Positions 35,775 through 44,613 of a stretch of DNA of 64,000 bases are shown piece after piece; positions within the stretch are counted from its first letter, which is position 1; each line of letters opens with the position of its first letter. A program made the position numbers and the translations under genes. The stretch is from Cupriavidus taiwanensis LMG 19424 (GTDB taxonomy: Bacteria > Pseudomonadota > Gammaproteobacteria > Burkholderiales > Burkholderiaceae), in the NCBI RefSeq assembly GCF_000069785.1, contig NC_010530.1:1544001-1608000 (forward strand), given 5' to 3'. Below the pieces are notes generated by a model. That model was not told where the DNA came from. It searched no databases and was given only the letters and a program-made list of their open reading frames with translations.

Positions 35775-36608
35775 CTAAGTGGTGTGGCCTGACGCGGGCC
35801 CGCCCGAAGACCGGCGCAAGCGCCGCCACAGCAGCGCCGGCAAGCGCACCACGAAGCCGGCCAGCAGGCGCAGGTGCATGCCGGTCAGCAGCAGGTTGTC
35901 GCGCAGGTAGCGGAAGTGCGAGACCCCACCCTCGCGCCGGTCGAAGTAGCGCACCGGGGCGTCCAGGTTGAGCGGACGCACGCCGCGCCAGCACAGCCGC
36001 ACGGCCACCTCCGGATCGAAATCGAAGCGCCGCATCCAGCGGCTGTCCTGCATCACCGCACGCAGCGGCGCGATCGGGTAGACGCGGAAGCCAAACAGCG
36101 AATCGCCGATGCCGGCCCACAGCGTCTCCACGTCCACCCACAAATTCGACATGCGCCGCCAGTAGACCCGTTCGCGCGGGGCACTGGCGTCGAAGCGCGG
36201 GCGGCCCAGCACCATCGCGTTGGGATTGCGCCGCGACACCGCCATGAAGTCCGGAATGAGTTGCGCAGGATGCTGGCCGTCGGAATCCATCACCAGCACA
36301 TGGGTGTAACCCGCCGCCTCGGCCCGCTCGATGCCATGCAGCACCGCGGCGCCCTTGCCCTGGTTGCTCGGCAGCACCAGCACCTGCAGCCCGGGATCGG
36401 CGGCGGCCTGCGCCTGCAGCCACTCGGTGCTGCCATCGGTGCTGCCGTCGACCACCACCCATACCGGAGTCCAGGCCGCGCGCGCGCCGCGCAGCACCTC
36501 GTGCAGGCGCACGCCGGGGTTATAGCTGGGGATCAGCACCAGGTGGGTGGCCGAAGGCTCGGCGCCGCCTGCCACCAGCGCCGGCGCGGGCGTGGCTTGC
36601 TGCGGCAT
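35775..36608 (-). CDS. GT2 glycosyltransferase of the aryl-polyene-like locus
   Basis: A 277-residue family 2 glycosyltransferase. The GT-A core has HLVLIPSYNPG, the DxD-like VLVMDSDGQHPAQLI, and a C-terminal acceptor region (RYFDRREGGVSHFRYLRDN). Aryl polyene loci encode a similar GT, often fused to the acyltransferase that here is a separate gene at 39674. It would glycosylate the polyketide product or its lipid anchor. It is 39 bases downstream of the ACP gene in a two-gene leftward operon, divergent from the rest of the locus. The sugar donor is unknown. Confidence 0.85.
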   Translation of the reverse strand: MPQQATPAPALVAGGAEPSATHLVLIPSYNPGVRLHEVLRGARAAWTPVWVVVDGSTDGSTEWLQAQAAADPGLQVLVLPSNQGKGAAVLHGIERAEAAGYTHVLVMDSDGQHPAQLIPDFMAVSRRNPNAMVLGRPRFDASAPRERVYWRRMSNLWVDVETLWAGIGDSLFGFRVYPIAPLRAVMQDSRWMRRFDFDPEVAVRLCWRGVRPLNLDAPVRYFDRREGGVSHFRYLRDNLLLTGMHLRLLAGFVVRLPALLWRRLRRSSGGPASGHTT

Positions 36609-36647
36609 GTCGTGGTCCTGTCCGTGCTGAAGGAAATGGTGACCGGG

Positions 36648-36908
36648 CTAGCGCGTGCGATGTTCCGCCAGGTAGGCGGCCAGGCTGCCCAGTGAAGTGA
36701 AGATGGTCTTGTTGTCCGGGTTGTCCGAGCGCAGCTCGACGCCGTACTTGCGCGATACCAGCAGGGCGATCTCGAGGATGTCGATGGAATCGAGCCCGAA
36801 GCCTTCCCCATAGAGCGGCGTGGCGGCGTCGATGTCCTCCAGCCGCAGTTCGGCGATGTCGAGTTCGTCGAGGATCAGGCGGGCAAGTTCGGTTTCGAGT
36901 TCGGTCAT
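36648..36908 (-). CDS. Acyl carrier protein of the aryl-polyene-like locus
   Basis: An 86-residue ACP. The phosphopantetheine site is GEGFGLDSIDILEIALLV, with Ser 41. Strongly acidic helices surround it. The sequence around the Ser (GLDSIDILE) is typical of ACPs of aryl polyene and xanthomonadin systems rather than of housekeeping AcpP (GADSLDTVE). The upstream extension of the open frame (to 37046) lacks a start signal and would be atypical, so the ATG at 36906-36908 is used. Aryl polyene systems usually have two ACPs; only this one is present here. Confidence 0.88.
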   Translation of the reverse strand: MTELETELARLILDELDIAELRLEDIDAATPLYGEGFGLDSIDILEIALLVSRKYGVELRSDNPDNKTIFTSLGSLAAYLAEHRTR

Positions 36909-37173
36909 GTTGCAAAATGGCTGAAACGCCGCTGCGCCGGCCGTGCCGGGCAGTTCAAATCCCGGTGCGGACGTCGGGCACCCGAATGCTATCAAACGGG
37001 GCATTCCCGGGCCAGTCGAGAGAAGTTTAGTAACAACATCAATCACCTATTCGGGAATCATCATCGCGCCCTGAGGGTCTTTTGGGGTATAAAGCGTTCG
37101 CTTCGCGTGCCGCCGGGCCATTATCCGGCGCGGCCCGCGCTAAGCGACTTACGCAACACACCAACTCCCACCG

Positions 37174-37908
37174 ATGCCTTCGAGCCAGCCCGTTGACCGC
37201 TTTTCTCCGCCCGCCCCAGGGGCTTTGACCGCGCCGGACGCCGCAGTCCCGTCGTGGCGGCGCCATGCCTGGATCGGCGCGGTGGCGGGTTTCGTGGTCT
37301 ACGAATCGGCGCTGCATCGCGCGGCCCATCACCCGGGGGCCGAGGTGACCGCGCTGGCGCTTGGCGCGGCGCCGTTCCTGCTGATCGGCTTCGTCGCCTG
37401 CCGCCGCCTGGCGGGTCGCGTCCCGGCGCTGCTGGCGCTGCTGGCCGCATGCGCCGCGCTGTGGTTCTGGCGCGCACCGCTGGCCAGTCATTTCGGCTGG
37501 ACCTACTACCTGCAGCATGTGGGCGCCAATGCCGCGCTGGGCGCGATGTTCGCGCTCAGCCTGCGCCGCGGCCGGACCCCGCTCTGCACGCAGATCGCCA
37601 CGGTCATCCATGGCACGCTGTCGGCGGCGCATGCGCGCTATACCGTGCGCGTGACCCAGGCCTGGACCCTGTTCTTCGCCGCCATGGCGGGCGTCTCGAC
37701 CCTGCTGTTCGTGCTCGCGCCGGTGGCGGCGTGGTCCAGTTTCGCCAACCTCGCCACGCCGCTGCTGATCGCGCTGATGTTCGCGGGCGAGGCCGTGTAC
37801 CGCCGCATCGCCTTTCCGGCCATGCGCCACGGCGGCCTGCTCGACGCGGTGCATGGCTATCGCGCGCTCATGACGGACCGTGCGGCCCGGCCCGGGCTGC
37901 CGCGCTGA
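37174..37908 (+). CDS. Integral membrane protein of the aryl-polyene-like locus (COG4648-like)
   Basis: A 244-residue membrane protein with about six hydrophobic helices after a Pro-rich cytoplasmic N terminus (WIGAVAGFVVYESAL; FLLIGFVAC; LLALLAACAALWFW; TLFFAAMAGVSTLLFVLAPVAA; LLIALMFAGEAVYR). Aryl polyene loci carry a protein of this design (ApeG-like, COG4648) directly before the AMP ligase, as here. The molecular role is not established; it may act in membrane assembly of the synthase or in export. It starts the rightward operon. Confidence 0.75.
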   Translation: MPSSQPVDRFSPPAPGALTAPDAAVPSWRRHAWIGAVAGFVVYESALHRAAHHPGAEVTALALGAAPFLLIGFVACRRLAGRVPALLALLAACAALWFWRAPLASHFGWTYYLQHVGANAALGAMFALSLRRGRTPLCTQIATVIHGTLSAAHARYTVRVTQAWTLFFAAMAGVSTLLFVLAPVAAWSSFANLATPLLIALMFAGEAVYRRIAFPAMRHGGLLDAVHGYRALMTDRAARPGLPR

Positions 37909-37958
37909 GGCGCCGGCATCCTCTCCCCGGCACCGCGACCCGCGCACAGGTTCCGTCC

Positions 37959-39680
37959 ATGTCCACGCTTCCCCTCGTCGCCCACGCCACGCCCGACGAT
38001 CTCATCGCCTGGGCGCACGGACGGCCTGTCACCGTGCGGCAATTCTTGGCCGATGCAACCCGCCTCGCGGCCGCGCTGCCGGCTGGCGGCCATGTATTCA
38101 ACGCCTGCGCCGACCGCTACCGCTTCACCGTCGGGCTGTGCGCGGCGCTGCTGGCGGGCAAGCCGACGCTGTTGCCGCCTTCGCACACGCCCGAGACGGT
38201 GCGCCAGCTGCTTGCCTTCGCGCCCGACGCCTTCTGCCTGCACGACCAGCCCGATGCGGCCTTCGACATGCCGGCGATGCAGTACCAGGATGTCCCGGCG
38301 GCCACAGCGGCGCCCGGCCCGGTCGAGATCCCGCGGATTCCGGCGGCGCAGGTCATGGCCTACGTGTTTACGTCCGGATCCACCGGCACGCCGGTGCCGC
38401 ACCGCAAGACCTGGGGCGCCATGGCCGGCTGCGCACGCGCCGCGGCGCAACGGCTCGGCCTGCTCGACGGCAGGACGTGGACGCTGGCCGGCACGGTGCC
38501 ACCGCAGCACATGTTCGGCCTCGAAGCCACCGTCATGCTGGCGCTGCAGGGACGCGCGGCGCTGGTGGCCGCGCCGGCGTTCTATCCGGCCGATGTCAGT
38601 GCCGCACTGGCGGCGGTGCCGGCGCCGCGCGCGCTGGTCAGCTCGCCGGTGCACCTGCGCACGCTGGTGCAGTCCGGCCTGGCCATGCCTGCGGCCGACC
38701 TGGTGCTGTGCGCCACCGCGCCGCTGGGCCGCGAGCTGGCCGCCGATGCCGAGGCACTGTTCGCCGCGCCGCTGTGCGAGATCTACGGCAGCACCGAGAC
38801 CGGACAACTGGCCACCCGCCGCACCGCCCGGGAAGACGCCTGGACCCTGGTGCCAGGGGTACGGCTGCAGGCCCGCCCCAACGCCGCCGGCGACGATACC
38901 GAAACCTGGGCAGAAGGCGGCCATATCGAGCAGCCGGTGCCGCTGGGCGACGCGATCGCGCCGCTCGACGCGCAGCGCTTCCTGCTCCATGGGCGCAAGG
39001 CCGACCTGCTCAACATCGCCGGCAAGCGGACTTCGCTGGGCTACCTGAATCACCAGCTCACCGCGATAGACGGTGTGCGCGACGGCGCGTTCTTCATGCC
39101 GGATGACGCGCATGAAGGCGACGCGCATGGGCACGTGGTGCGCCTGGTGGCCGTGGTGGTCGCCCCGGGCCTGACGCCGGCCCGCTTGCAGCAGGCGCTG
39201 CGCGAGCGGATCGACCCGGCCTTCATGCCGCGCCCGCTGTACTTTGCCGACCACCTGCCGCGCAATGCCGCGGGCAAGCTGCCGCGCGAAGCGCTCGCCG
39301 CGCTGGTGGCAAGGCTGTCCGCCCCGCGGCCGCGCCATCCCGCGCCTGCGCCGGACTTTGTCATCGACACTGGCCACCCTGCCATGGCCGGTCACTTCCC
39401 GGGCCGCCCGATCGTGCCGGGCGTGGTGCTGCTGGACCATGCGGTGCTGGCGCTTGGGGCCGCGCGGGGCCGCCCGCTTGCCGTCGCGCAGGCAAGCATG
39501 CTGAAGTTCCTGAGCCCGGTGCGCCCGGGCGAACGTGTCGAGGTGCTGCACCAGTCCGAGGCGGCAGGCGATGGCGGCGAGACCATCCGCTTCACGCTGC
39601 GCAGCGCCGGGCGCGATGTCGCCAGCGGCACGCTGCAGGTACGCGCCAACGTGCCGCAAGCCGGAGCGTTGCCATGCTGA
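37959..39680 (+). CDS. AMP-dependent acyl/aryl-ACP ligase fused to a FabZ-like dehydratase
   Basis: A 573-residue fusion. Residues 1 to about 450 are an adenylate-forming enzyme with P-loop FTSGSTGTPVPHRKTW, the A5-type EIYGSTETG and the A8/A10 region LLHGRKADLLNIAGKRTSLGYL and NAAGKLPRE. Residues about 460-573 are a hotdog dehydratase with DTGHPAMAGHFPGRPIVPGVVLLDHAVL; the catalytic His is kept, and the usual Glu is Asp. In aryl polyene systems the ligase (ApeH-like) loads an aromatic starter acid on ACP and the dehydratase (ApeI-like) acts on hydroxyacyl-ACP; these are normally two genes. The ATG at 37959 follows the membrane protein by 50 bases. Confidence 0.9.
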   Translation: MSTLPLVAHATPDDLIAWAHGRPVTVRQFLADATRLAAALPAGGHVFNACADRYRFTVGLCAALLAGKPTLLPPSHTPETVRQLLAFAPDAFCLHDQPDAAFDMPAMQYQDVPAATAAPGPVEIPRIPAAQVMAYVFTSGSTGTPVPHRKTWGAMAGCARAAAQRLGLLDGRTWTLAGTVPPQHMFGLEATVMLALQGRAALVAAPAFYPADVSAALAAVPAPRALVSSPVHLRTLVQSGLAMPAADLVLCATAPLGRELAADAEALFAAPLCEIYGSTETGQLATRRTAREDAWTLVPGVRLQARPNAAGDDTETWAEGGHIEQPVPLGDAIAPLDAQRFLLHGRKADLLNIAGKRTSLGYLNHQLTAIDGVRDGAFFMPDDAHEGDAHGHVVRLVAVVVAPGLTPARLQQALRERIDPAFMPRPLYFADHLPRNAAGKLPREALAALVARLSAPRPRHPAPAPDFVIDTGHPAMAGHFPGRPIVPGVVLLDHAVLALGAARGRPLAVAQASMLKFLSPVRPGERVEVLHQSEAAGDGGETIRFTLRSAGRDVASGTLQVRANVPQAGALPC

Positions 39681-40648
39681 GCTGGCTGTGGCGGCGCCAG
39701 GCGCCGCTGGATGCGGAATGGTCCAGCCGCGAAGAGCGCGGCAGCATCACGCTGCTGCGCGTCATGACGTGGATCTCGCTGGCGCTGGGCCGGCCCGCCG
39801 GGCGCGTGGTGCTGCGGGCCATTGCCGCCTACTTCATGCTGTTCGCGCCGGCGGCACGCCATGCGTCGCGCGCGTACCTGGACCGCGTGCTGGGACGCCA
39901 GGCCGGCTGGAGCGACGGCTACCGCCATGTGTTTACCTTCGCCTCGACCATCCACGACCGCATCTACCTGCTCAACGGCCGCTTCGACCTGTTCGACATC
40001 CGCCTGCATGGCGAGCAGCAGCTCGAAGCCGCGATGGCGCGCGGCCGCGGCGCCATCCTGCTGGGCGCGCACCTGGGCAGTTTCGAGGTGGTGCGCGCGC
40101 TCGGCCGGCGCCACCCCGAGATGGAGGTGGCGATCACCATGTACGAAGAAAACGCGCACAAGCTCAACGACGTGCTGCAGTCGATCAATCCGGCGATGCG
40201 CCAGGACGTGATCGCGCTGGGCCGCTTCGACACCATGCTGCGCGTGCGCGACTACCTGGACCGCGGCTACATGATCGGCATGCTGGCCGACCGCACGCTG
40301 TCGCAGCGCGCCACCGACCCGGTGCAGCAGTGCGATTTCCTCGGCGCGCCGACGGGCTTCCCCACCGGCCCGCTGCGCATGGCGGCCATGCTGCGGCGGC
40401 CGGTGTTCTTTATCACCGGCCTGTACCGCGGCGGCAACCGCTACGACGTCCATTTCGTGCCGCTGGCGGACTTCACCGACACCGCGCGCGGCCAGCGCGA
40501 AACCGCGGTGCAGGCTGCGCTGGCGGACTACGTGCGGCTGCTGGAGCGGTTCAGCCGCAGCGCCCCGTACAACTGGTTCAACTTCTATGACTTCTGGCAC
40601 GCCGGCCCGCCGCTGTCCGAGCAGCCGCCGCCTGGCAACGAGCCCTAA
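39674..40648 (+). CDS. Lipid A acyltransferase-like protein (LpxL/HtrB superfamily) of the aryl-polyene-like locus
   Basis: A 324-residue acyltransferase. It has the H-x4-E motif in ILLGAHLGSFEVVRAL and the second family block YMIGMLADRTLSQRATDPVQ, with an N-terminal membrane anchor (LGRPAGRVVLRAIAAYFMLFAP). In aryl polyene loci this domain is often the partner or fusion of the GT2 and is thought to transfer the polyene acyl chain onto a lipid or sugar carrier. It overlaps the ligase-dehydratase by 7 bases, so tight coupling is expected. The acceptor is unknown. Confidence 0.88.
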   Translation: MLSWLWRRQAPLDAEWSSREERGSITLLRVMTWISLALGRPAGRVVLRAIAAYFMLFAPAARHASRAYLDRVLGRQAGWSDGYRHVFTFASTIHDRIYLLNGRFDLFDIRLHGEQQLEAAMARGRGAILLGAHLGSFEVVRALGRRHPEMEVAITMYEENAHKLNDVLQSINPAMRQDVIALGRFDTMLRVRDYLDRGYMIGMLADRTLSQRATDPVQQCDFLGAPTGFPTGPLRMAAMLRRPVFFITGLYRGGNRYDVHFVPLADFTDTARGQRETAVQAALADYVRLLERFSRSAPYNWFNFYDFWHAGPPLSEQPPPGNEP

Positions 40649-40665
40649 CCCGTGAGCCGCCACTG

Positions 40666-41292
40666 ATGTTTTTCTTTGCGCGCCCTTTCCGCTATCTGTC
40701 GTCGACCCTGCTGGCGAGCGCCCTGCTTGCGCTGGCGCCGCTGACGGCCAAGGCCGCACCCGCTGCGCCGGCCGCCAACGCCGCGTTCGGCGTCGACCAG
40801 CTGATGTCCACGCTGGCCCAGCGCAAGTCCGGGCGCGTGCTGTTTACCGAGACCAAGTACCTGGCACTGCTCGACAAGCCGGTGCAGTCCTCGGGCGAAC
40901 TGCGCTTCACCGCGCCCGACCACCTCGAAAAGCGCACCCTCTCTCCCAAGGCGGAAAACCTGGTGCTGGACGGCGACATGCTGACCGTCGAGCGCGACGG
41001 CAAGCGCTACACCATGCCGCTGCAAAACTACCCGGAGATCGCGGCCTTTATCGAGAGCATCCGCGCCACGCTGGCCGGCAACCGCGATGCGCTGGAGCGC
41101 TACTACAAGCTGGGCGTGGAAGGCCGTGCCAGCCGCTGGACGCTGACGCTGACGCCGGCGGATTCGCGCATGGCCGCGGCCGTCAGCCAGGTGCGTATCG
41201 AAGGCAGGCAGGATGTGCTGGACCAGGTCGAGATCCGGCAGGCCGACGGTGACCGTTCGGTGATGAAGATCCGGCCGGCCGCGAACCGATGA
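40666..41292 (+). CDS. LolA-like outer membrane lipoprotein carrier protein of the locus
   Basis: A 208-residue periplasmic protein with a signal peptide (LLASALLALAPLTAKAAP) and the LolA-like fold signature (LMSTLAQRKSGRVLFTETKYLALLDKPVQSSGELRFTAPDHLEK, then LVLDGDMLTVE). LolA relatives in polyene and xanthomonadin loci are thought to ferry the lipid-like product across the periplasm to the outer membrane, working with the MMPL exporter encoded next. It overlaps that gene by 4 bases (ATGA). Confidence 0.86.
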   Translation: MFFFARPFRYLSSTLLASALLALAPLTAKAAPAAPAANAAFGVDQLMSTLAQRKSGRVLFTETKYLALLDKPVQSSGELRFTAPDHLEKRTLSPKAENLVLDGDMLTVERDGKRYTMPLQNYPEIAAFIESIRATLAGNRDALERYYKLGVEGRASRWTLTLTPADSRMAAAVSQVRIEGRQDVLDQVEIRQADGDRSVMKIRPAANR

Positions 41293-43703
41293 GCGCGGCA
41301 CCGCGCCGCCTGGCGCTGGCGCTGTGGGTGATGGCGCTGCTGGCTTGCGCCGCGGTCGTCAGCCGCACCACCTTCACCGCCGACCTGTCGGCCTTCCTGC
41401 CGCGATTGCCCAGCGCCGAGCAGCAGTTGCTGGTGGACCAGCTGCGCGACGGGCTGGTATCGCGCCTGATCCTGGTCGGCATCGAGGGCGGCGATGCCGA
41501 GGGCCGCGCCCGGGTCTCGCGCGCGATGGCGGCGCAACTGCGCGGCGACCGCCGCTTCGCCTCGGTGCAGAACGGCGAGCCGGTCAACCAGGCGGCGGAC
41601 CGCGAATACGTGTTCGCGCACCGCTACCTGCTCAGCCCCGAGGTCACGCCGGAGCGTTTCACCGAACACGGGCTAGCGCGGGCGGTGAATGATTCGTTCG
41701 CGCTGCTGGCCTCTTCCGCCGGGCTCTTCACCAAGTCATTGCTGCCGCGCGATCCCACCGGCGAGGTCGCGGCGATGCTGGCGCAGCTCGATGCCGGCCA
41801 GCGCGTGCCGATGCATGCGGGCGCGTGGGCATCGCGCGACGGCAAGCGCGCGCTGCTGCTGGCGCAGACCGCCAGCGCCGGCTCGGATACCGATGCGCAG
41901 GCAGAGGCGATGGCCGCCGTGCAGCAAGCCTTTGCCACCGCCAACGCGGGCGGCCCCTACCAGCTGGTGATGACGGGACCCGGCGTGTTCTCGGTCAAGG
42001 CGCGCGACACCATCCGGCACGATGTCGAGCGGCTCTCGACCATCGGGCTGGCCATCATCGTCACGCTGCTGCTGGCGGTGTACCGCTCGGTACCGCTGCT
42101 GGTGCTTGGGCTGGTCCCGGTGCTCAGCGGCGCGCTGGCGGGCATCGCCGCGGTCAGCCTGGGTTTTGGCGGTGCGGTGCATGGCCTGACGCTGGGCTTC
42201 GGCACCACGCTGATCGGCGAGGCGGTGGACTATTCGATTTACCTGTTCGTGCAGTCCGCGCAATACACGCGCAACGGCCAGCGCGACGAACGCGCCTGGC
42301 TGGGCGGCTTCTGGCCGACGGTGCGCCTGGGGGTGCTGACTTCGGTCTGCGGCTTTGCGTCGCTGCTGCTGTCGGGCTTTCCGGGACTGGCGCAGCTGGG
42401 CCTCTATTCGATCGCGGGACTCGCCACCGCCGCGCTGGTCACGCGCTTCGTGCTGCCGCAGCTGGTCCCGGCCACGCTGCATCTGCGCGACGTCGCGCCG
42501 CTCGGCCGCAAGCTGCAATGGCTGACGCTGCGGGCGCCCCGTCTGCGCTGGCTAGTCGTGCTGCTGGTGGCGGGCGCCTGCGTGGTGCTGGCCCAGCACC
42601 GCGGCACGCTGTGGGGCCGGGAACTGCAGGCGCTGAGCCCGGTATCGGCGAGCGACCAGGCGTTGGATACCTCGCTGCGCGAAAACCTGGGCGCCCCGGA
42701 CGTGCGCTACCTGGTGGTGGTGTCGGGGCCGGACCAGGAATCCGTGCTGCAGGGCGCGGAACGCGTGGCGCATGAACTGGAACCGCTGGTGGCGCAAAAC
42801 TTTATCGGCGGCTACGAGAGTCCGGCCCGCTATCTGCCCAGCGCGGCCACCCAGCGCGAACGCCAGGCCAGCCTGCCGCCGCCCGACGTGCTGGCACAGC
42901 GCCTGCATGCCGCCATCGCCACGCAGCCGGTGCGCGCATCGGTGTTCGCCCCCTTCCTGGCACAGGCCGAAGCGGCCCGCACCGGGCCCCTGCTGCAGCG
43001 CGAGAGCCTGCGCGGCACGTCGATGGCACTGGCGGTCGACGCCCTGCTGGTGCAGCGCACCGGGCGCTGGAGCGCCACGCTGCCACTGCGCGCGCCGGTG
43101 CATGCGCAAAACCATGCCGGCGCGGCCGACGGCGTCGACAGCGCCGCGGTGCGTGCCGCGATCCAGCGCGCCGGCGTGCCCGAGACCCTGTTCGTGGATC
43201 TGAAGGGCGAATCGGACCGGCTCTATGCCGGCTACCTGCGCGAGGCCTTGCTGCTGTCGCTGGCCGGACTGCTGGCCATCATCGCCCTGCTGGCCGTGGC
43301 TTTGCGCTCGCCGCGGCGGGTGGTGGCGACGGTGCTGCCGCTGGCCGCCGCCGCGGTGGTGGTGCTGGGCGGGCTGGCGGCGCTGGGACAGCCGCTGACG
43401 CTGCTGCACCTGGTGGGCCTGCTGCTGCTGGCAGCGGTCGGCTCCAACTACGCACTATTCTTTAATGGCCCGGCAGCGGACGGCCAGGCGGCCGGCGCTT
43501 CACCGCATACGCTGGTGTCGCTGCTGCTGGCCAACCTGACCACGGTGGCCGCGTTCGGCCTGCTGGCGCTGTCGAGCCTGCCGCTGCTGAAGGCATTCGG
43601 CCTGACAGTCGGCCCCGGCGCCGTGCTGGCGCTGTGGTTTTCGGCCATCCTCGCGCCCGCGGCCTCGCCCGCGGCAGCGGCGAAGGCCGGGAGTGCAACA
43701 TGA
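41289..43703 (+). CDS. MMPL/RND-superfamily exporter of the locus
   Basis: An 804-residue transporter with two repeats. Helix 1 (LALALWVMALLACAAVV) is followed by a large periplasmic loop, then a helix bundle with GFGTTLIGEAVDYSIYLFVQSAQ, which carries an acidic residue in the proton-relay position. The second half repeats this (LLLLAAVGSNYALFFNG) with a clearly degenerate relay site. MMPL proteins export lipidic products; in this locus it should move the polyene lipid to the periplasmic LolA-like carrier. Start and stop overlap both neighbours by 4 bases. Confidence 0.88.
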   Translation: MSAAPRRLALALWVMALLACAAVVSRTTFTADLSAFLPRLPSAEQQLLVDQLRDGLVSRLILVGIEGGDAEGRARVSRAMAAQLRGDRRFASVQNGEPVNQAADREYVFAHRYLLSPEVTPERFTEHGLARAVNDSFALLASSAGLFTKSLLPRDPTGEVAAMLAQLDAGQRVPMHAGAWASRDGKRALLLAQTASAGSDTDAQAEAMAAVQQAFATANAGGPYQLVMTGPGVFSVKARDTIRHDVERLSTIGLAIIVTLLLAVYRSVPLLVLGLVPVLSGALAGIAAVSLGFGGAVHGLTLGFGTTLIGEAVDYSIYLFVQSAQYTRNGQRDERAWLGGFWPTVRLGVLTSVCGFASLLLSGFPGLAQLGLYSIAGLATAALVTRFVLPQLVPATLHLRDVAPLGRKLQWLTLRAPRLRWLVVLLVAGACVVLAQHRGTLWGRELQALSPVSASDQALDTSLRENLGAPDVRYLVVVSGPDQESVLQGAERVAHELEPLVAQNFIGGYESPARYLPSAATQRERQASLPPPDVLAQRLHAAIATQPVRASVFAPFLAQAEAARTGPLLQRESLRGTSMALAVDALLVQRTGRWSATLPLRAPVHAQNHAGAADGVDSAAVRAAIQRAGVPETLFVDLKGESDRLYAGYLREALLLSLAGLLAIIALLAVALRSPRRVVATVLPLAAAAVVVLGGLAALGQPLTLLHLVGLLLLAAVGSNYALFFNGPAADGQAAGASPHTLVSLLLANLTTVAAFGLLALSSLPLLKAFGLTVGPGAVLALWFSAILAPAASPAAAAKAGSAT

Positions 43704-44548
43704 AGCCGCTATTCGCACCGGGCGTTGCCGTGCCCGGGCGCCCTCCCAGCCGCCCATGGCGGCCCACCCCGCTGCTCTATGGCGCCGCCGCGGTGCATGT
43801 GGGCGCCGTCGGCGCGATGCTCGCTTATCCGCAAGGCCTGGGCTGGGGCCTGGCCGGCATCGGCGCATCCCATGTCGCGATGTGCGCGGCCGGCCTGTGG
43901 CCGCGCAGCACCTGGCTCGGCCCCAACCTGCTGCGCCTGCCGCCATCCGCCGAGGGCTGCGTGGCGCTGACCTTCGACGATGGCCCCAACCCGGACCTGA
44001 CGCCGCAGGTGCTCGACCTGCTCGACCAGCACGGCGCCAGCGCGACGTTTTTCTGCATCGGCGAGCGCGCCGCGGCGCATCCCGAACTGGTGCGCGAGAT
44101 CGTGCGCCGCGGCCACGCCGTGGAAAACCACAGCATGTACCACCGGCTGCACTTCTCCACGTTCGGGCCCGGCCGCATGCAGCGCGACATCGCCGCCGCG
44201 CAGCAGGTGCTGGCGGAGATCACCGGCGAGGCGCCGCGCTTCTTCCGCGCTCCGGCGGGGCTGCGCAACCCCTTCCTGGAGCCGGTCCTGTGCCGCCTCG
44301 GGCTGCAACTGGCGGCCTGGACCCGGCGCGGCTTCGATACCCTGAACGGCAACAACGCCGCGCGCGTGGCGCGGCGCCTGTACGGCACGCTGGCCGCGCG
44401 CGACATCCTGCTGCTGCATGACGGCAACCCCGGCCTGGACCCTGCCGGCCAGCCCCATTGCACCACCGTGCTGCCGGGCCTGCTCGCCGCCATCGACCGC
44501 GCCGGCCTGCGCTGCGTGACGCTGCGCGCAGCGGTGCCGCCGGCCTGA
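43700..44548 (+). CDS. Polysaccharide deacetylase-family protein (CE4/NodB domain) with N-terminal helices
   Basis: A 282-residue protein. Residues 30-85 hold two hydrophobic helices (LLYGAAAVHVGAVGAMLAYP and GWGLAGIGASHVAMCAAGLW), then a CE4 domain with VALTFDDGPNPDLTP (metal Asp pair), HAVENHSMYHRLHFST (metal His residues), RFFRAPAGLRNPF (catalytic Arg/Pro loop) and ILLLHDGN with the active-site His. It is a complete, probably active deacetylase, facing the periplasm or cytoplasm depending on topology. CE4 enzymes are not a standard part of the aryl polyene loci I know; it could deacetylate the sugar added by the locus's GT2. Confidence 0.86.
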   Translation: MKPLFAPGVAVPGRPPSRPWRPTPLLYGAAAVHVGAVGAMLAYPQGLGWGLAGIGASHVAMCAAGLWPRSTWLGPNLLRLPPSAEGCVALTFDDGPNPDLTPQVLDLLDQHGASATFFCIGERAAAHPELVREIVRRGHAVENHSMYHRLHFSTFGPGRMQRDIAAAQQVLAEITGEAPRFFRAPAGLRNPFLEPVLCRLGLQLAAWTRRGFDTLNGNNAARVARRLYGTLAARDILLLHDGNPGLDPAGQPHCTTVLPGLLAAIDRAGLRCVTLRAAVPPA

Positions 44549-44613
44549 GCCGGCGCCGCTTGTTACAATTGGCGCTGCCTTCCGAGAATCCTTCCATTCG
44601 CCTCACCGAAGCT

